Source: Opitutales bacterium (GTDB lineage: Bacteria; Verrucomicrobiota; Verrucomicrobiia; Opitutales; JABSRG01). Taken from it: DNA of 64,000 bases. This document shows, piece by piece, positions 29,034 through 39,436 of this stretch. Numbering within the stretch: position 1 is the first letter of the stretch; the number at the start of each line of letters is the position of its first letter. Under the pieces are notes generated by a model. The model was not told the origin of the DNA. It did not search any database and saw nothing but the letters and a program-made list of their open reading frames with translations. The translations under genes and the position numbers were made by a program. The stretch lies in NCBI GenBank assembly GCA_028280845.1, contig JANQKZ010000049.1, positions 1 through 64,000 of the forward strand, written 5' to 3'.

Positions 29034-30017
29034 TCAACCCAGACTTTCCGTGATCATGTGACGCAGCTTCCGAAGATCCGCCCCAAATACGCGGATCCCT
29101 TGAGCTAACTTTTCGGTCGCCATGGCATCCTCGTTTAAATGCCAACGGAAACGGATCTCATCCAGTTCCAGCTTTTCGATCGGCTCATTCAGGGAATCCC
29201 CGGGCGACAGCTTTTCCGTAACAGGGTCCTGCATTTGCGAAAGGTCTTCCAGCAAATTGGGGGATATCGTCAAGAGATCGCACCCGGCCAACTCCGTGAT
29301 TTGGCCCACATTGCGGAAGCTGGCTCCCATGACCTCTGTTTCGTAGCCGAACTTTTTGTAGTAGTTATAAATGGTCTTGACGGACTGTACCCCGGGATCA
29401 TTGCCACCCGTGTAGTCTTCCCCCGTCTCCTGCTTATACCAGTCATATATCCGGCCCACAAACGGAGAAATCAATTGGGCTCCAGCCTCAGCACAAGCAA
29501 CCGCCTGCGCCAAACAAAACATAAGCGTCATATTACAACGAATTCCATCTTTCTGCAGCAATCTCGCCGCTTCAACACCTTCCCATGTGGAGGCAATTTT
29601 GATGAGAATCCGTTCCCGGTCGATCCCCTCCTTTTCATACAGGTCGATCAGGTCATGAGCTTTCCGGACTGTGTTCTCCATGTCGAAGGACAAGCGGGCA
29701 TCGACCTCGGTTGAAACCCGACCGGGGACAATTTTCAAAATTTCCAAGCCAAACAGGATCAGCACACGGTCTACCACCTTATCAATCAGGGCCTCCCCGG
29801 ATACTCCGTTATTCTTATTTTCCGCAACGGCTTGATCCAACAGAGCGCGATACTCTTCTTTTTGGACCGCTTTAAGGATTAAACTGGGATTGGTAGTCGC
29901 GTCTTGCGGCTCATATGCCTTCATCAACTCGAAATCGCCGGTGTCGGCTACCACTTTAGTCAATTGTTTGAGCTGCTCCAGGGAGTTCCTCGAGGTGGCG
30001 GTGTTTGGTCTACTCAT
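29034..30017 (-). CDS. tal: Transaldolase
   Basis: '[10 protein letters not shown]', '[59 protein letters not shown]'. Confidence 0.97.
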   Translation of the reverse strand: MSRPNTATSRNSLEQLKQLTKVVADTGDFELMKAYEPQDATTNPSLILKAVQKEEYRALLDQAVAENKNNGVSGEALIDKVVDRVLILFGLEILKIVPGRVSTEVDARLSFDMENTVRKAHDLIDLYEKEGIDRERILIKIASTWEGVEAARLLQKDGIRCNMTLMFCLAQAVACAEAGAQLISPFVGRIYDWYKQETGEDYTGGNDPGVQSVKTIYNYYKKFGYETEVMGASFRNVGQITELAGCDLLTISPNLLEDLSQMQDPVTEKLSPGDSLNEPIEKLELDEIRFRWHLNEDAMATEKLAQGIRVFGADLRKLRHMITESLG

Positions 30018-30110
30018 AATATTTTAGTCAGGTTGGGGATTTAACCCAAATGGCAAATTCCTCCCTTGGAAAGGCTCAAGTCTTCGCATTTTTAAAAGTT
30101 TACCCAATCC

Positions 30111-30497
30111 TCACCTCCACCTGGCAGCCAACACAGCCATGTTGCCCCAGCCACATAAAAAAAAGAGACCTCCAATCGGTGTCACCGGCCCTAACCAACC
30201 CGGCCCACCCAGGGAGAGACCAAACAGGGAACCACTAAACAGTGGAATCCCCACAACCCAACACCAACCCGAGAATTCAAAACGCCTAATATGTTCATTA
30301 TCAGTTACTTTACGAATGAACCCCAGAAAGACCAGGGCCAGCGCATGCCACATCATATAGTCCACACCCGTCTGCCACGTCTCCAGATGGCCCGCCTCCA
30401 CCAGTCGGGACTTCAACGCATGAGCTCCAAATGCTCCTGAAGCCACAGCCAAAAACCCGAAAACCGCTCCTACCGCCAGAAAGATTTTTCCATTCAT
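30111..30497 (-). CDS. DUF423 family membrane protein
   Basis: 'AVGAVFGFLAVASGAFGAHALKSRL...WQTGVDYMMWHALALVFLG'. Confidence 0.88.
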   Translation of the reverse strand: MNGKIFLAVGAVFGFLAVASGAFGAHALKSRLVEAGHLETWQTGVDYMMWHALALVFLGFIRKVTDNEHIRRFEFSGWCWVVGIPLFSGSLFGLSLGGPGWLGPVTPIGGLFFLCGWGNMAVLAARWR

Positions 30498-30600
30498 ATC
30501 GATTTAAGATAGTTCACACCACGACGCTCAATTCGCTCCAATCCTAAAAAAGCGTTTGACAGCCCCTCGGCAAAATTTATTTTCCACTCTTTTTCCACCA

Positions 30601-31026
30601 ATGAAAACGACTTTAGCAAAAACCGGCCAAGTAGAGCGTAACTGGTACATCGTCGATGCCGACGGTGAAATCCTGGGGCGTCTGGCAGTCAAGATCGCCA
30701 ATGTCCTCCGCGGCCGTCACAAAGCCACCTTCACCCCTCACGTCGACACCGGGGATTACGTTGTGGTCATCAATGCCGATAAGGTCCGGCTCACCGGCAA
30801 AAAGGAAGAACAAAAGAATTACATGTTTTACTCCGGTTGGTTCGGTAATGAAAAATATGTGGGCGTGTCTGACTTCCGCCAACGCCGCCCTGAGTTTATT
30901 GTCGAAAATGCCGTCAGGGGCATGCTCCCGCGCAACCGCCTTGCCCGCCAGATGATGAAGAAACTCCGCGTTTATGGTGGTGCTGAACATCCCCACACCG
31001 AACGTGAGCTGACCCCTCTTAAATAA
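30601..31026 (+). CDS. rplM: 50S ribosomal protein L13
   Basis: 'RNWYIVDADGEILGRLAVKIANVLRGRHKATFTPHVDTGDYVVVINADKVRLTGKK'. Confidence 0.98.
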   Translation: MKTTLAKTGQVERNWYIVDADGEILGRLAVKIANVLRGRHKATFTPHVDTGDYVVVINADKVRLTGKKEEQKNYMFYSGWFGNEKYVGVSDFRQRRPEFIVENAVRGMLPRNRLARQMMKKLRVYGGAEHPHTERELTPLK

Positions 31027-31044
31027 TTTAGATTAGCCCGCTAC

Positions 31045-31449
31045 ATGAGCACCACAGCCGAAAAAGAAGTATTTGTTGCCGTAGGCCGCCGGAAAAACGC
31101 CAGCGCCCGCGTCCGCTTGTCCCGGGGAACCGGCAAGATCACCATCAACGATCGGGATGCCGATACCTATTTGTTCACTGAGCAAATGCATCGTCACGCC
31201 CTGGCCCCGCTGACCACCGCAGAGCACGTCGACGATGTCGACCTCACGATCAAGGTAGTCGGTGGCGGACAAACCGGCCAGGCAGGAGCAATTGCCCACG
31301 GTATCGCCCGCGCCCTCGAGAAAATGAATCCCGAATTACGCATCCCCCTCAAAAAGGCAGGTCACCTCACCCGCGACCCCCGCATGAAAGAGCGCAAAAA
31401 AGCCGGTCAACCCGGTGCCCGCAAGAGATTCCAGTTCTCCAAACGCTGA
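31045..31449 (+). CDS. rpsI: 30S ribosomal protein S9
   Basis: 'AVGRRKNASARVRLSRGTGKITIN...GQAGAIAHGIARAL...RDPRMKERKKAGQPGARKRFQFSKR'. Confidence 0.98.
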   Translation: MSTTAEKEVFVAVGRRKNASARVRLSRGTGKITINDRDADTYLFTEQMHRHALAPLTTAEHVDDVDLTIKVVGGGQTGQAGAIAHGIARALEKMNPELRIPLKKAGHLTRDPRMKERKKAGQPGARKRFQFSKR

Positions 31450-31493
31450 TGCGTCTGGCGTCTCTGTGCTGTAAACTTTAGACCTTTCTGTAC

Positions 31494-31527
31494 AGGCCTC
31501 CCAGGCGTTTCCTGGGGGGCCTTTTTG
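31494..31527 (+). terminator. Rho-independent terminator after rpsI
   Basis: AGGCCTCCCAGGcgtttCCTGGGGGGCCTTTTTG. Confidence 0.9.
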
Positions 31528-31590
31528 TTTTCTCATGTCTCGCCCTCCTCATTCTCCTCTTCATCTTCATCCTCCTCCCAAATATCAATC

Positions 31591-32622
31591 ATGAACATCG
31601 GAATCGTAGGCGCCTCCGGGTATACAGGGGAAACCCTGGTTGCCCTCCTGGCTGATCACCCCCATGCGGACCTGGTCGCGGTGGCTTCACGCAGCCAGGC
31701 GGGAAAACCACTTGGCGTTGGAATTCCCAGGTTGCGGGGCTCTTCTATCGCCGATCTGCCTTTTGTTTCAGCTGAAATCGAAACCCTAGCCCGGATCGAG
31801 GTGGATACCTGGTTCCTGGCCCTGCCGCATGGCGTGGCCACCACCTTTGCTCAGGCCCTGCTGCAAGCAGGCAAAACGGTCATCGATTTAAGCGCTGACT
31901 TCCGCCTCTCCTCCCCCGAAACCTATCAAACCCATTACGGCAATCCACATCCAGCCCCTGCCCTGTTGGAGACGACTCCCTATGTGCTCCCTGAACTGAC
32001 CCCGACTGATGCGTGGAGTCAGGCAAAGTTGATCGCCTGTCCGGGTTGTTATCCAACCAGCATCCTACTTCCGCTCATCCCCCTCCTTCGCGCCAACCTG
32101 GTGGATCCTGATTCAATCATCATTAATAGCTACAGCGGAGTCAGCGGGGCGGGAAAAAAAGCCGTCGAAACCTTTCTATATTGTGAGCGGAATGAAAGCA
32201 TGAAGGCCTACGGCGTAACCAATCATCGCCACCTTTCCGAGATCGAGGAACAGCTATCCGCCGCAGCTGGAAAACCCATCCAGGTTCAATTCACCCCCCA
32301 CCTCGCGCCCATGAACCAGGGAATCCTGTCCACCATCGTGGTAGCCGCCCCCCATACCGCTGGTGAGGCTATCCACTCCTGCTGGGAATCGACCTATACC
32401 AATGCCCCCTGCGTCGCCCTGCTTCCCCCCGGTTCTCAGCCCGACCCCGCCCACGTCTCCAAAACGAATCGCGCCGACATGGCTGTCGTCAAAGATAACC
32501 GCACAGGCAACCTCATTCTTACCTGTGCGATTGACAACCTGGTCAAAGGGGCCGGCGGTCAGGCTATCCAGATCTTCAACCAACTCCAGGGCTGGCCTCA
32601 ACACACAGGCCTTCCCCTGTAA
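31591..32622 (+). CDS. argC: N-acetyl-gamma-glutamyl-phosphate reductase
   Basis: 'MNIGIVGASGYTGETLVALLADHP...ACPGCYPTSILLPLIPLL...SGVSGAGKKA...PHLAPMNQGILSTI'. Confidence 0.97.
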   Translation: MNIGIVGASGYTGETLVALLADHPHADLVAVASRSQAGKPLGVGIPRLRGSSIADLPFVSAEIETLARIEVDTWFLALPHGVATTFAQALLQAGKTVIDLSADFRLSSPETYQTHYGNPHPAPALLETTPYVLPELTPTDAWSQAKLIACPGCYPTSILLPLIPLLRANLVDPDSIIINSYSGVSGAGKKAVETFLYCERNESMKAYGVTNHRHLSEIEEQLSAAAGKPIQVQFTPHLAPMNQGILSTIVVAAPHTAGEAIHSCWESTYTNAPCVALLPPGSQPDPAHVSKTNRADMAVVKDNRTGNLILTCAIDNLVKGAGGQAIQIFNQLQGWPQHTGLPL

Positions 32623-32658
32623 CCTCACTCCGACGCTTACGCTTAATCCCCATCCGCC

Positions 32659-33888
32659 ATGAACCCCTCCACTCCCCCATCCGCTTCTGGCATCGCTGCG
32701 GTTCCCGGTTTTCGCCTGGCCGCCTCATCCGCCGATGTTCGAGGTTTAAGGGATCATCGCCTCGATATGGCCCTTATTGTGTCTGATGTTCCGGAAACCA
32801 CCGGGGCGGCCGTTTTCACTCAGAACGATGTCAAGGCGGCCCCGGTCAAACTTGGTCTGGCCAGCATGGAAAGTAATCGGGGGGTCCTCCGCGCCATCCT
32901 CATCAACAGCGGCAATGCCAATGCCTGCACCGGTCTACAAGGGGATCAGGATGCACAGGCAATGGCCGAAGCCACAGCCACCAGCCTGGGAATCCCTTCC
33001 AACCAGGTCCTGGTATGCTCCACCGGGCGCATTGGCCGGGCTTTACCCATGGATCGGATCATGCCCAAGATCCCCGAGCTCATCCAGGGCGTCAACGATC
33101 TCCCGGAAACCGAGGAAGAGGCGGCCCAGGCCATCCTGACCAGCGACACGCGCCCCAAACTGGTTTGCCTGACCGGAGAGATCCAGGGACAGACCTTCAC
33201 CATTGGGGGGATGGCCAAGGGAGCCGGCATGATCCAACCCGACATGGCCACCATGCTCGCCCACCTTTGCAGCGATGTTCGCCTCAGTCCCGACCTGGCC
33301 CTGAACTACTTGCGAAAGGCAACAGCCGATACCTTCAACGCCATCACGGTGGATGGAGACATGAGCACGAACGACACCGTTACCCTCCAGACTAACGGGC
33401 TTTCCGGAATCTGTATCGATGATTTGGATACAAAGGACCAGGATACCTTTTTTAAACTACTCGAAGCCACCTGCTGGGATCTTGCTCGGAAAATAGTGGG
33501 AGATGGAGAAAAGATCAGCAAGGTGGTCGAGCTTCAGATTACCGGAGCTCCCGACAAGACGGCTGCCGAGGCAGTGGCCCGCTGTATTGGAAACTCCCTG
33601 CTCGTCAAAACTTCCTGGTATGGGTCCGACCCGAATTGGGGCCGCCTTCTCGATGCCGCCGGCTACGCCAAAGTTGGACTCAAGGAGGATTCCCTATCAC
33701 TGGCCTATAACGCGATACCCGTCATCGAGCACGGTGAAGTCCAGGCCGAACGGGAATCCGAATGGAAAGCCGTGGTAAGTTTGCCTGAGTTTTCCATCAC
33801 CCTCGATCTTGGACTGGGGGACGCCGCCTTTCGCCTGTTAACCTCTGATCTGACTGAAGCTTATGTCGATTTTAACAAAAGTGAGTGA
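32659..33888 (+). CDS. argJ: Bifunctional ornithine acetyltransferase/N-acetylglutamate synthase
   Basis: 'ILINSGNANACTG', 'GMAKGAGMIQPDMATMLAHLCSD', 'FNAITVDGDMSTNDTV', 'SDPNWGRLLDAAGYA'. Confidence 0.97.
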   Translation: MNPSTPPSASGIAAVPGFRLAASSADVRGLRDHRLDMALIVSDVPETTGAAVFTQNDVKAAPVKLGLASMESNRGVLRAILINSGNANACTGLQGDQDAQAMAEATATSLGIPSNQVLVCSTGRIGRALPMDRIMPKIPELIQGVNDLPETEEEAAQAILTSDTRPKLVCLTGEIQGQTFTIGGMAKGAGMIQPDMATMLAHLCSDVRLSPDLALNYLRKATADTFNAITVDGDMSTNDTVTLQTNGLSGICIDDLDTKDQDTFFKLLEATCWDLARKIVGDGEKISKVVELQITGAPDKTAAEAVARCIGNSLLVKTSWYGSDPNWGRLLDAAGYAKVGLKEDSLSLAYNAIPVIEHGEVQAERESEWKAVVSLPEFSITLDLGLGDAAFRLLTSDLTEAYVDFNKSE

Positions 33889-34789
33889 GGCCTTCGCCCT
33901 GGCCGATATCGATATTACCACCAAGGCTCGGGTCCTCCTGGAGGCCCTCCCTTACATCCAGAAGTTTAAGGGCACCATCTTTGTCCTGAAATATGGAGGA
34001 AGTTTCATGGATGATCCCAATCCGGAGCTCAGGCTTCGGGTAGCGACCGACATTGTCTTTCTCGCCTCCGTAGGCATCCACGTGGTCGTGGTGCACGGGG
34101 GCGGCAAGGCCATTTCACGAGCCATGGAAGGAGCCGGGGTCGAACCGGAGTTTATTCAAGGGCTTCGGGTCACTACATCTGAAACGGTCGAGATCGTGGA
34201 GAAGGTACTCAATGACGAAGTGAATCGGGACATTTGTCAGATGATGGCGGATAAATCCGGATCCCCCTTTTCGCTCAAAGGGCAGGATGTTCTGCGCTGT
34301 GAACCTCTCCTTCAGCGGGTCGATGGAAAACCCGTCAGTCTGGGGCGCGTAGGCTCCATCCACGAGGTGGACACTGCCCCCATCCACCAGGCCCTGCAGT
34401 CGGGCAAAACGCCGATCCTGTCCCCCCTGGCCCTCGATGCCCAGGGCAACCTGTATAATACCAATGCCGATGAAGCGGCTGCCAAAGTCGCCATCGCGCT
34501 CAACGCTCGGCGCCTGGTCTACCTCTGCGACGTCCCCGGGCTGATGCTGGACCCCAAAAAGGAATCGTCTCTCATCTCCACCCTCCCGGTGAACGACGTC
34601 GACGTGCTCAAGCGGGAAGGCATCATCGCCAGCGGCATGCTTCCCAAAGTCGACAGTGGAGTCGAAGCCCTCAATCGGGGTGTCCATCGTGTCCACCTGG
34701 TCGCCGGAAAACTCCCCCACTCGATCCTCCTCGAAATCTTCACAGATAAGGGCGTCGGCACGGAAATCGTGCACGGTCAGCCCGGCTGA
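33863..34789 (+). CDS. argB: Acetylglutamate kinase
   Basis: 'VLKYGGSFMD', 'HVVVVHGGGKAIS', 'GMLPKVDSGVEAL'; overlaps the argJ 3' end. Confidence 0.97.
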   Translation: MSILTKVSEAFALADIDITTKARVLLEALPYIQKFKGTIFVLKYGGSFMDDPNPELRLRVATDIVFLASVGIHVVVVHGGGKAISRAMEGAGVEPEFIQGLRVTTSETVEIVEKVLNDEVNRDICQMMADKSGSPFSLKGQDVLRCEPLLQRVDGKPVSLGRVGSIHEVDTAPIHQALQSGKTPILSPLALDAQGNLYNTNADEAAAKVAIALNARRLVYLCDVPGLMLDPKKESSLISTLPVNDVDVLKREGIIASGMLPKVDSGVEALNRGVHRVHLVAGKLPHSILLEIFTDKGVGTEIVHGQPG

Positions 34790-34832
34790 ACGTGGACCTG
34801 CATAATACATCCCCCTTCATACCTCACCTCAG

Positions 34833-35069
34833 ATGAATACTTGCCAAGATTTGATTGCCTGGAAGAAGCGTATCGCTCTTGCCCCCAAGCTGTACCGAGT
34901 AACTTCTGGTTTTCCCGGCTCAGCACGCTATGGGTTGTGCAATCGGAGATCCGCCGTCTCCATTCCCTCAAACGTCCGCTTCTTGGAACCTTCCACGCTG
35001 AAATATTTAGAAGCAAAGAGCTTAGATATCGAAAAATTGATAAAAGCCTTCATAAATTCCATCCAGTAA
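34833..35069 (+). pseudogene. Decayed four-helix-bundle (23S rRNA IVP-like) gene
   Basis: 'CQDLIAWKKRIALAPKLYRVTSGFPGSARYGLCNRRSAVSIPSN' matches the family N-terminus, then jumps to a tail-like 'LEAKSLDIEKLIKAFINSI'; middle of the bundle missing. Confidence 0.75.
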
Positions 35070-35136
35070 ATTCCCCCATATCAAAGCACGATGTACGACG
35101 TATGACGTACGAAATACCCCCGTGCTTCGCGTAAGC

Positions 35137-36357
35137 ATGAACACCAACGATCTCTACACCAACTTCGTCCTCCACACCTATAAAAATCCCCCCGCCCTTG
35201 TCATTGAATACGGCAAAGGCTCTTATGTGTGGGATGTCGACGGAAACCGTTACCTCGATTTTGCCAGCGGAATTGCCACCAATACCTTGGGACACTGCAA
35301 TCGTCGCTTCACCCGCCGGGTGAGCCGCCAACTGCGGACTCTTATTCATACCAGCAACGCCTTTGGGCATCAGAACCAGGGCTTTCTGGCCAAAAAGCTG
35401 GTCGATTACGCAGGTCCGGGAAAAGTCTTTTTCTGCAATAGCGGGGCGGAAGCTAACGAGGGCTTGATCAAATTTGCCCGCCTGTTTGGTAAACTGAAGA
35501 ATGGCAAAGCCGGAAAACCTGCCTACAAGATCGTCTGCGCTCAGAATGCCTTCCACGGCAGGACGATGGGCGGCCTCAGTGCCACACCAAAGCCCAAGGT
35601 TCAGGACGGGTTTGATCCCCTCCTCCCCGGTTTTGTCTTTGCTGAATACAACAACCTCGATGCCTTTCGCGAGGCCATCGACGATGAAACAGCTGCCGTG
35701 TTTATTGAAACCATCCAGGGAGAAGGGGGTATCCATTCCGCCAAACCAGAGTTCCTGCAGGGCCTGCGTGCGTTATGCACCGAAAAGAACGTCCTGCTCC
35801 TTCTCGATGAAGTTCAATGCGGGATTGGGCGTACGGGCACTTTCTTCGCCTTTGAGCAAGCCGACATCAAACCGGATGGCATAGGGATGGCCAAGGGCTT
35901 GGGGAGTGGATTTCCCATAGGCGCGTTCTGGGTGGAAGACTCCTTTACCCATCTCTTTCACACCGGCTCCCATGGATCCACCTTCGGGGGTGGCCCCCTG
36001 GCCTGCGCAGCCGGGCTTGCCACGATTGAAGCCCTCGAGGATCTTGACCTGATCAATAAGTCCCGCCTTCGAGGTCGGCGCTTTTTTAAGAAACTCCACC
36101 GCATGTGGGGCTACCACCCGGAAATCGTTAAAGAAGTCCGCGGCCGCGGGTATTTGCTGGGCATCGAACTCAAAGTGCCCGCCCCCGATATGGTCGCTGC
36201 TTTAAGATCGAAAGGCTTGCTCGTGATGCCAGCAGGGACCGACGTTATCCGTATACTCCCCCCATTGAATGTCCGGGCGAAGGAACTAAAGGCTGCATTC
36301 AGTATCCTCGACGAAACCTTCACCGAGTTCGCCACCAATATGAAGGCAGGCAATTAG
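35137..36357 (+). CDS. argD: Acetylornithine aminotransferase
   Basis: 'GSYVWDVDGNRYLDFASGIATNTLGH', 'FFCNSGAEANEGLIKFAR', 'LLLLDEVQCGIGRTGTFFAFE', 'GSHGSTFGGGPLACAA'; GTG at 35122 is an alternative start. Confidence 0.96.
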   Translation: MNTNDLYTNFVLHTYKNPPALVIEYGKGSYVWDVDGNRYLDFASGIATNTLGHCNRRFTRRVSRQLRTLIHTSNAFGHQNQGFLAKKLVDYAGPGKVFFCNSGAEANEGLIKFARLFGKLKNGKAGKPAYKIVCAQNAFHGRTMGGLSATPKPKVQDGFDPLLPGFVFAEYNNLDAFREAIDDETAAVFIETIQGEGGIHSAKPEFLQGLRALCTEKNVLLLLDEVQCGIGRTGTFFAFEQADIKPDGIGMAKGLGSGFPIGAFWVEDSFTHLFHTGSHGSTFGGGPLACAAGLATIEALEDLDLINKSRLRGRRFFKKLHRMWGYHPEIVKEVRGRGYLLGIELKVPAPDMVAALRSKGLLVMPAGTDVIRILPPLNVRAKELKAAFSILDETFTEFATNMKAGN

Positions 36358-36469
36358 CCATAGTTTATTGTGTATGTGAATTGGGCATACCAACCCTATC
36401 CAAACCTATCTCAGTTCCCACTTCACCGCTCACAGCCACAGTTTTTAATCTTCAATTTTGAATTTCAAA

Positions 36470-37408
36470 ATGACCCGTCATTTCCTTCTAGAAACCGATT
36501 TCACTCCAAATGAACTGCCCGAGCTTTTTGCGATGGCTCGGAGCTTCAAAACCCACCGGGGAAACAGCACACCCCCTACCCTCCAGGGCCAATCCTGGGG
36601 CATGTTATTCTATAAATCCAGCACACGCACCCGCATCAGCTTTGAGGTTGGCATCCATGAATTGGGGGGGTACCCCGTCATCCTCGACGTCCAACACACC
36701 CAGCTGGGTCGCGGGGAATCCATCGCTGACACGGCAAAGATCTTTTCAGGCTATATGCACGGCCTGGTCATCCGATGCTATGAACACGCTGCTATCGAGG
36801 ATTTTGCCAGGTTTGCAACGATTCCCGTAGTCAATGCTCTGACCGATTTCAATCATCCCTGTCAGGTGTACGCGGACTGTTTCACCCTGACAGAGGCCTG
36901 GAAAGCAGAGGGCGACCTCGTGAGCTCCCTCAAGGGAAAGAAACTGGTTTTCCTCGGAGACACCAACTGTAACCTCGCCCATTCCTGGATACTGGCAGCG
37001 GGTCTCTTTGAAATGGAAGTCGTCCTTTCCGGCCCCGAGTCCTTTGCTCCCGATCCCCACTCGGTGGCCATTGCCGACCAAGCCGGATTCTCCGGATCCT
37101 GGTCCTTCGAGCCCGACGCTGCCAAAGCCGTGGAAGGCGCCGACGTCCTCTACACCGACACCTGGGTCAGTATGGGCATGGAGGACGAAAAGGAGGCCCG
37201 TAAACAGATCATGATGCCCTATCAGGTCAACACCCAGCTCATGGCTAAGGCCAAACCCGAGGCCGTCTTTTTACACTGCCTCCCCGCCTACGCCGGCCTC
37301 GAAGTCTCCCAGGAAGTCCTCCAAGGCCCCCAATCCCTCATCTGGCCCGAAGCCGAAAACCGCCTGCATATGCAGAAAGCGATCTTAAGCGCCCTTGCGG
37401 CCACTTAA
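36470..37408 (+). CDS. argF: Ornithine carbamoyltransferase
   Basis: 'KSSTRTRISFEVGIHELGG', 'NALTDFNHPCQVYAD', 'FLGDTNCNLAHSWI', 'FLHCLPAYAGLEV'. Confidence 0.96.
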   Translation: MTRHFLLETDFTPNELPELFAMARSFKTHRGNSTPPTLQGQSWGMLFYKSSTRTRISFEVGIHELGGYPVILDVQHTQLGRGESIADTAKIFSGYMHGLVIRCYEHAAIEDFARFATIPVVNALTDFNHPCQVYADCFTLTEAWKAEGDLVSSLKGKKLVFLGDTNCNLAHSWILAAGLFEMEVVLSGPESFAPDPHSVAIADQAGFSGSWSFEPDAAKAVEGADVLYTDTWVSMGMEDEKEARKQIMMPYQVNTQLMAKAKPEAVFLHCLPAYAGLEVSQEVLQGPQSLIWPEAENRLHMQKAILSALAAT

Positions 37409-37419
37409 TTCGCTTTCCC

Positions 37420-37937
37420 GGTTGGAAGTACAAGGTGGCAAGTTGAAGGACTTCTCACTGACAAACTAAAAGGAGGATTAAATGCCTGAACAATTTGAAG
37501 ACCTTGTTGTTTTCCAAAATGCAAGAAAGCTATCCAAAACGATCCATCGTATGACAAAATTCCCAAAGTTTAGAGACGACCGTGACCTGGCCGTCCAACT
37601 TCGTAGAGCAGCGATCTCGGTCATGTCTAATATTGGAGAAGGCTTTGAAAGGATTTCCCCCAAGGAATTTGGTTACTTTCTTAATATCGCCAAAGGCTCC
37701 TGTGGAGAAGTCCGGGCACAATTATATGCTGTCGAAGACAACAATATTGAGACTGAGGAAAACCTGGAAAAACTCAGACTTTTCTGCCGAACCATATCGG
37801 GACAATTCTACAAACTCAGACAGTATGTAGTATCTAAAGGTGATACTGCGGTGCAGGAAGATGCTGCAACCTACAACACTAGGTCAGATTGATGCTACGC
37901 AATCCTTCAACCTGCCACTTTTAACCTTTTACCAACC
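37420..37937. repeat. Inverted-repeat-flanked unit carrying the four-helix-bundle gene
   Basis: Left GGTTGG(37420-37425)...GGTGGCAAGTTGAAGGA(37434-37450); right, reverse complement, GGTTGG...AGTGGCAGGTTGAAGGA (37903-37937). Confidence 0.7.
37482..37892 (+). CDS. Four-helix bundle protein (23S rRNA intervening-sequence protein family)
   Basis: '[77 protein letters not shown]'. Confidence 0.92.
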   Translation: MPEQFEDLVVFQNARKLSKTIHRMTKFPKFRDDRDLAVQLRRAAISVMSNIGEGFERISPKEFGYFLNIAKGSCGEVRAQLYAVEDNNIETEENLEKLRLFCRTISGQFYKLRQYVVSKGDTAVQEDAATYNTRSD

Positions 37938-37974
37938 AATCCTCACCTATCACAGCTCACATTACCCATTTCCC

Positions 37975-39201
37975 ATGAAAATCGTCTTAGCATACTCTGG
38001 CGGCCTCGATACCTCAGTTCTCGTCAAATGGCTGAAGGAAGAGTATTCCGCCGACATCATCACCTTTGCGGCCGACATCGGTCAGGAGGAAGAGCTCAAT
38101 GGCCTTGATGCAAAAGCCAAAGCTACCGGGGCCACTGCTCACTATACCCTCGACCTTGTCGACGAGTTTGCCGCGGATTTCATCTATCCCATGCTCCGGG
38201 GAAGCGCCTTGTATGAGGGCCAGTATTTGCTCGGCACTTCCATTGCCCGCCCCCTCATCGCCAAGGCCCAGATCGACATCGCGCGTCAGGAAGGGGCCAC
38301 CGCTCTGGCCCATGGCGCCACCGGTAAGGGGAATGACCAGGTCCGCTTTGAGCTGACCTACCAGGCCCTCGCTCCCGACCTGCAGATCATCTCCCCTTGG
38401 CGCATGGATATCTTCCGCAACCAGTTTCCTGGTCGTTCTGAGATGATCAACTGGTGCCGTGAGCACGGAGTCAACGTGGAGGCTTCTGCGGAAAAGCCCT
38501 ACTCCATGGACCGCAACCTCCTCCATATCTCATACGAAGCCGGCATCCTCGAAGACCCGGCATACGACGCCACTACCGAGAAAGACAAGGGGATGTATAA
38601 ACTGACTACCGATCCCGTCGACGCCCCCGACGAACCGGAATACGTCACCCTGACCTTTGAAAAGGGTGACTGTGTTGCCGTCAATGGGCAGGCCCACTCC
38701 CCCGCCGGTGTGATGAAAGTCCTGAATGTCCTCGCCGGTAAACATGGAGTCGGTCGCATCGACCTGGTCGAGAATCGTTTCGTTGGCATGAAGAGCCGAG
38801 GCATCTATGAAACGCCCGCCGGAACCATCCTCACCCACGCCCACCGACAGATGGAAACCCTCACCATGGACCGGGATCTCATGCATCTGAGGGATAGCCT
38901 GATTCCCCGTTATGCCACACTCGTTTATAATGGCTTCTGGTTCGCTCCCGAACGAGAAGCTCTTCAGGCCTTCATCGATAACAGCCAAAACACCGTCTCT
39001 GGCGAAGTCCGCCTCAAGCTCTACAAAGGAAACATCATCACCGTCGGGCGGAAATCCAACCTCTCTCTTTACGATGAAGACGTGGCTTCCATGGAGGGTG
39101 TCGACAGCGATTACCAGCCCGAGGACGCCAGCGGCTTCATCCGCCTCCAGGGCCTCCGACTCCGCCAACGCTTCCACAAACAGGGCGGCCTGAAACGATA
39201 A
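37975..39201 (+). CDS. argG: Argininosuccinate synthase
   Basis: '[24 protein letters not shown]', '[18 protein letters not shown]', '[17 protein letters not shown]'. Confidence 0.98.
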   Translation: MKIVLAYSGGLDTSVLVKWLKEEYSADIITFAADIGQEEELNGLDAKAKATGATAHYTLDLVDEFAADFIYPMLRGSALYEGQYLLGTSIARPLIAKAQIDIARQEGATALAHGATGKGNDQVRFELTYQALAPDLQIISPWRMDIFRNQFPGRSEMINWCREHGVNVEASAEKPYSMDRNLLHISYEAGILEDPAYDATTEKDKGMYKLTTDPVDAPDEPEYVTLTFEKGDCVAVNGQAHSPAGVMKVLNVLAGKHGVGRIDLVENRFVGMKSRGIYETPAGTILTHAHRQMETLTMDRDLMHLRDSLIPRYATLVYNGFWFAPEREALQAFIDNSQNTVSGEVRLKLYKGNIITVGRKSNLSLYDEDVASMEGVDSDYQPEDASGFIRLQGLRLRQRFHKQGGLKR

Positions 39202-39330
39202 TCGTCAGCAGGGCAAGGCTCCCTTCATCCTGTGGGAAAATGAGCTCCAACCCTTCCTTAAAGGAAACTGAGTTACAAGCTCGGTTTCTCCCGGGACACT
39301 GAGTTAACAAGAACATTTACGTCGAAAAAA

Positions 39331-39360
39331 AAGCCCGGTGCAGGCGCACCGGGCTTCTTT
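39331..39360. terminator. Bidirectional Rho-independent terminator
   Basis: AAAAAAAAGCCCGGTGCaggcGCACCGGGCTTCTTT between convergent argG and the collagen-like gene. Confidence 0.88.
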
Positions 39361-39436
39361 ATGACTGTCAGCCCCGCCCACGCAAGAGACTCGCCACGCC
39401 GAGGAGAGCGCAGCGACAAAGGCGAGGCCATCAAGC

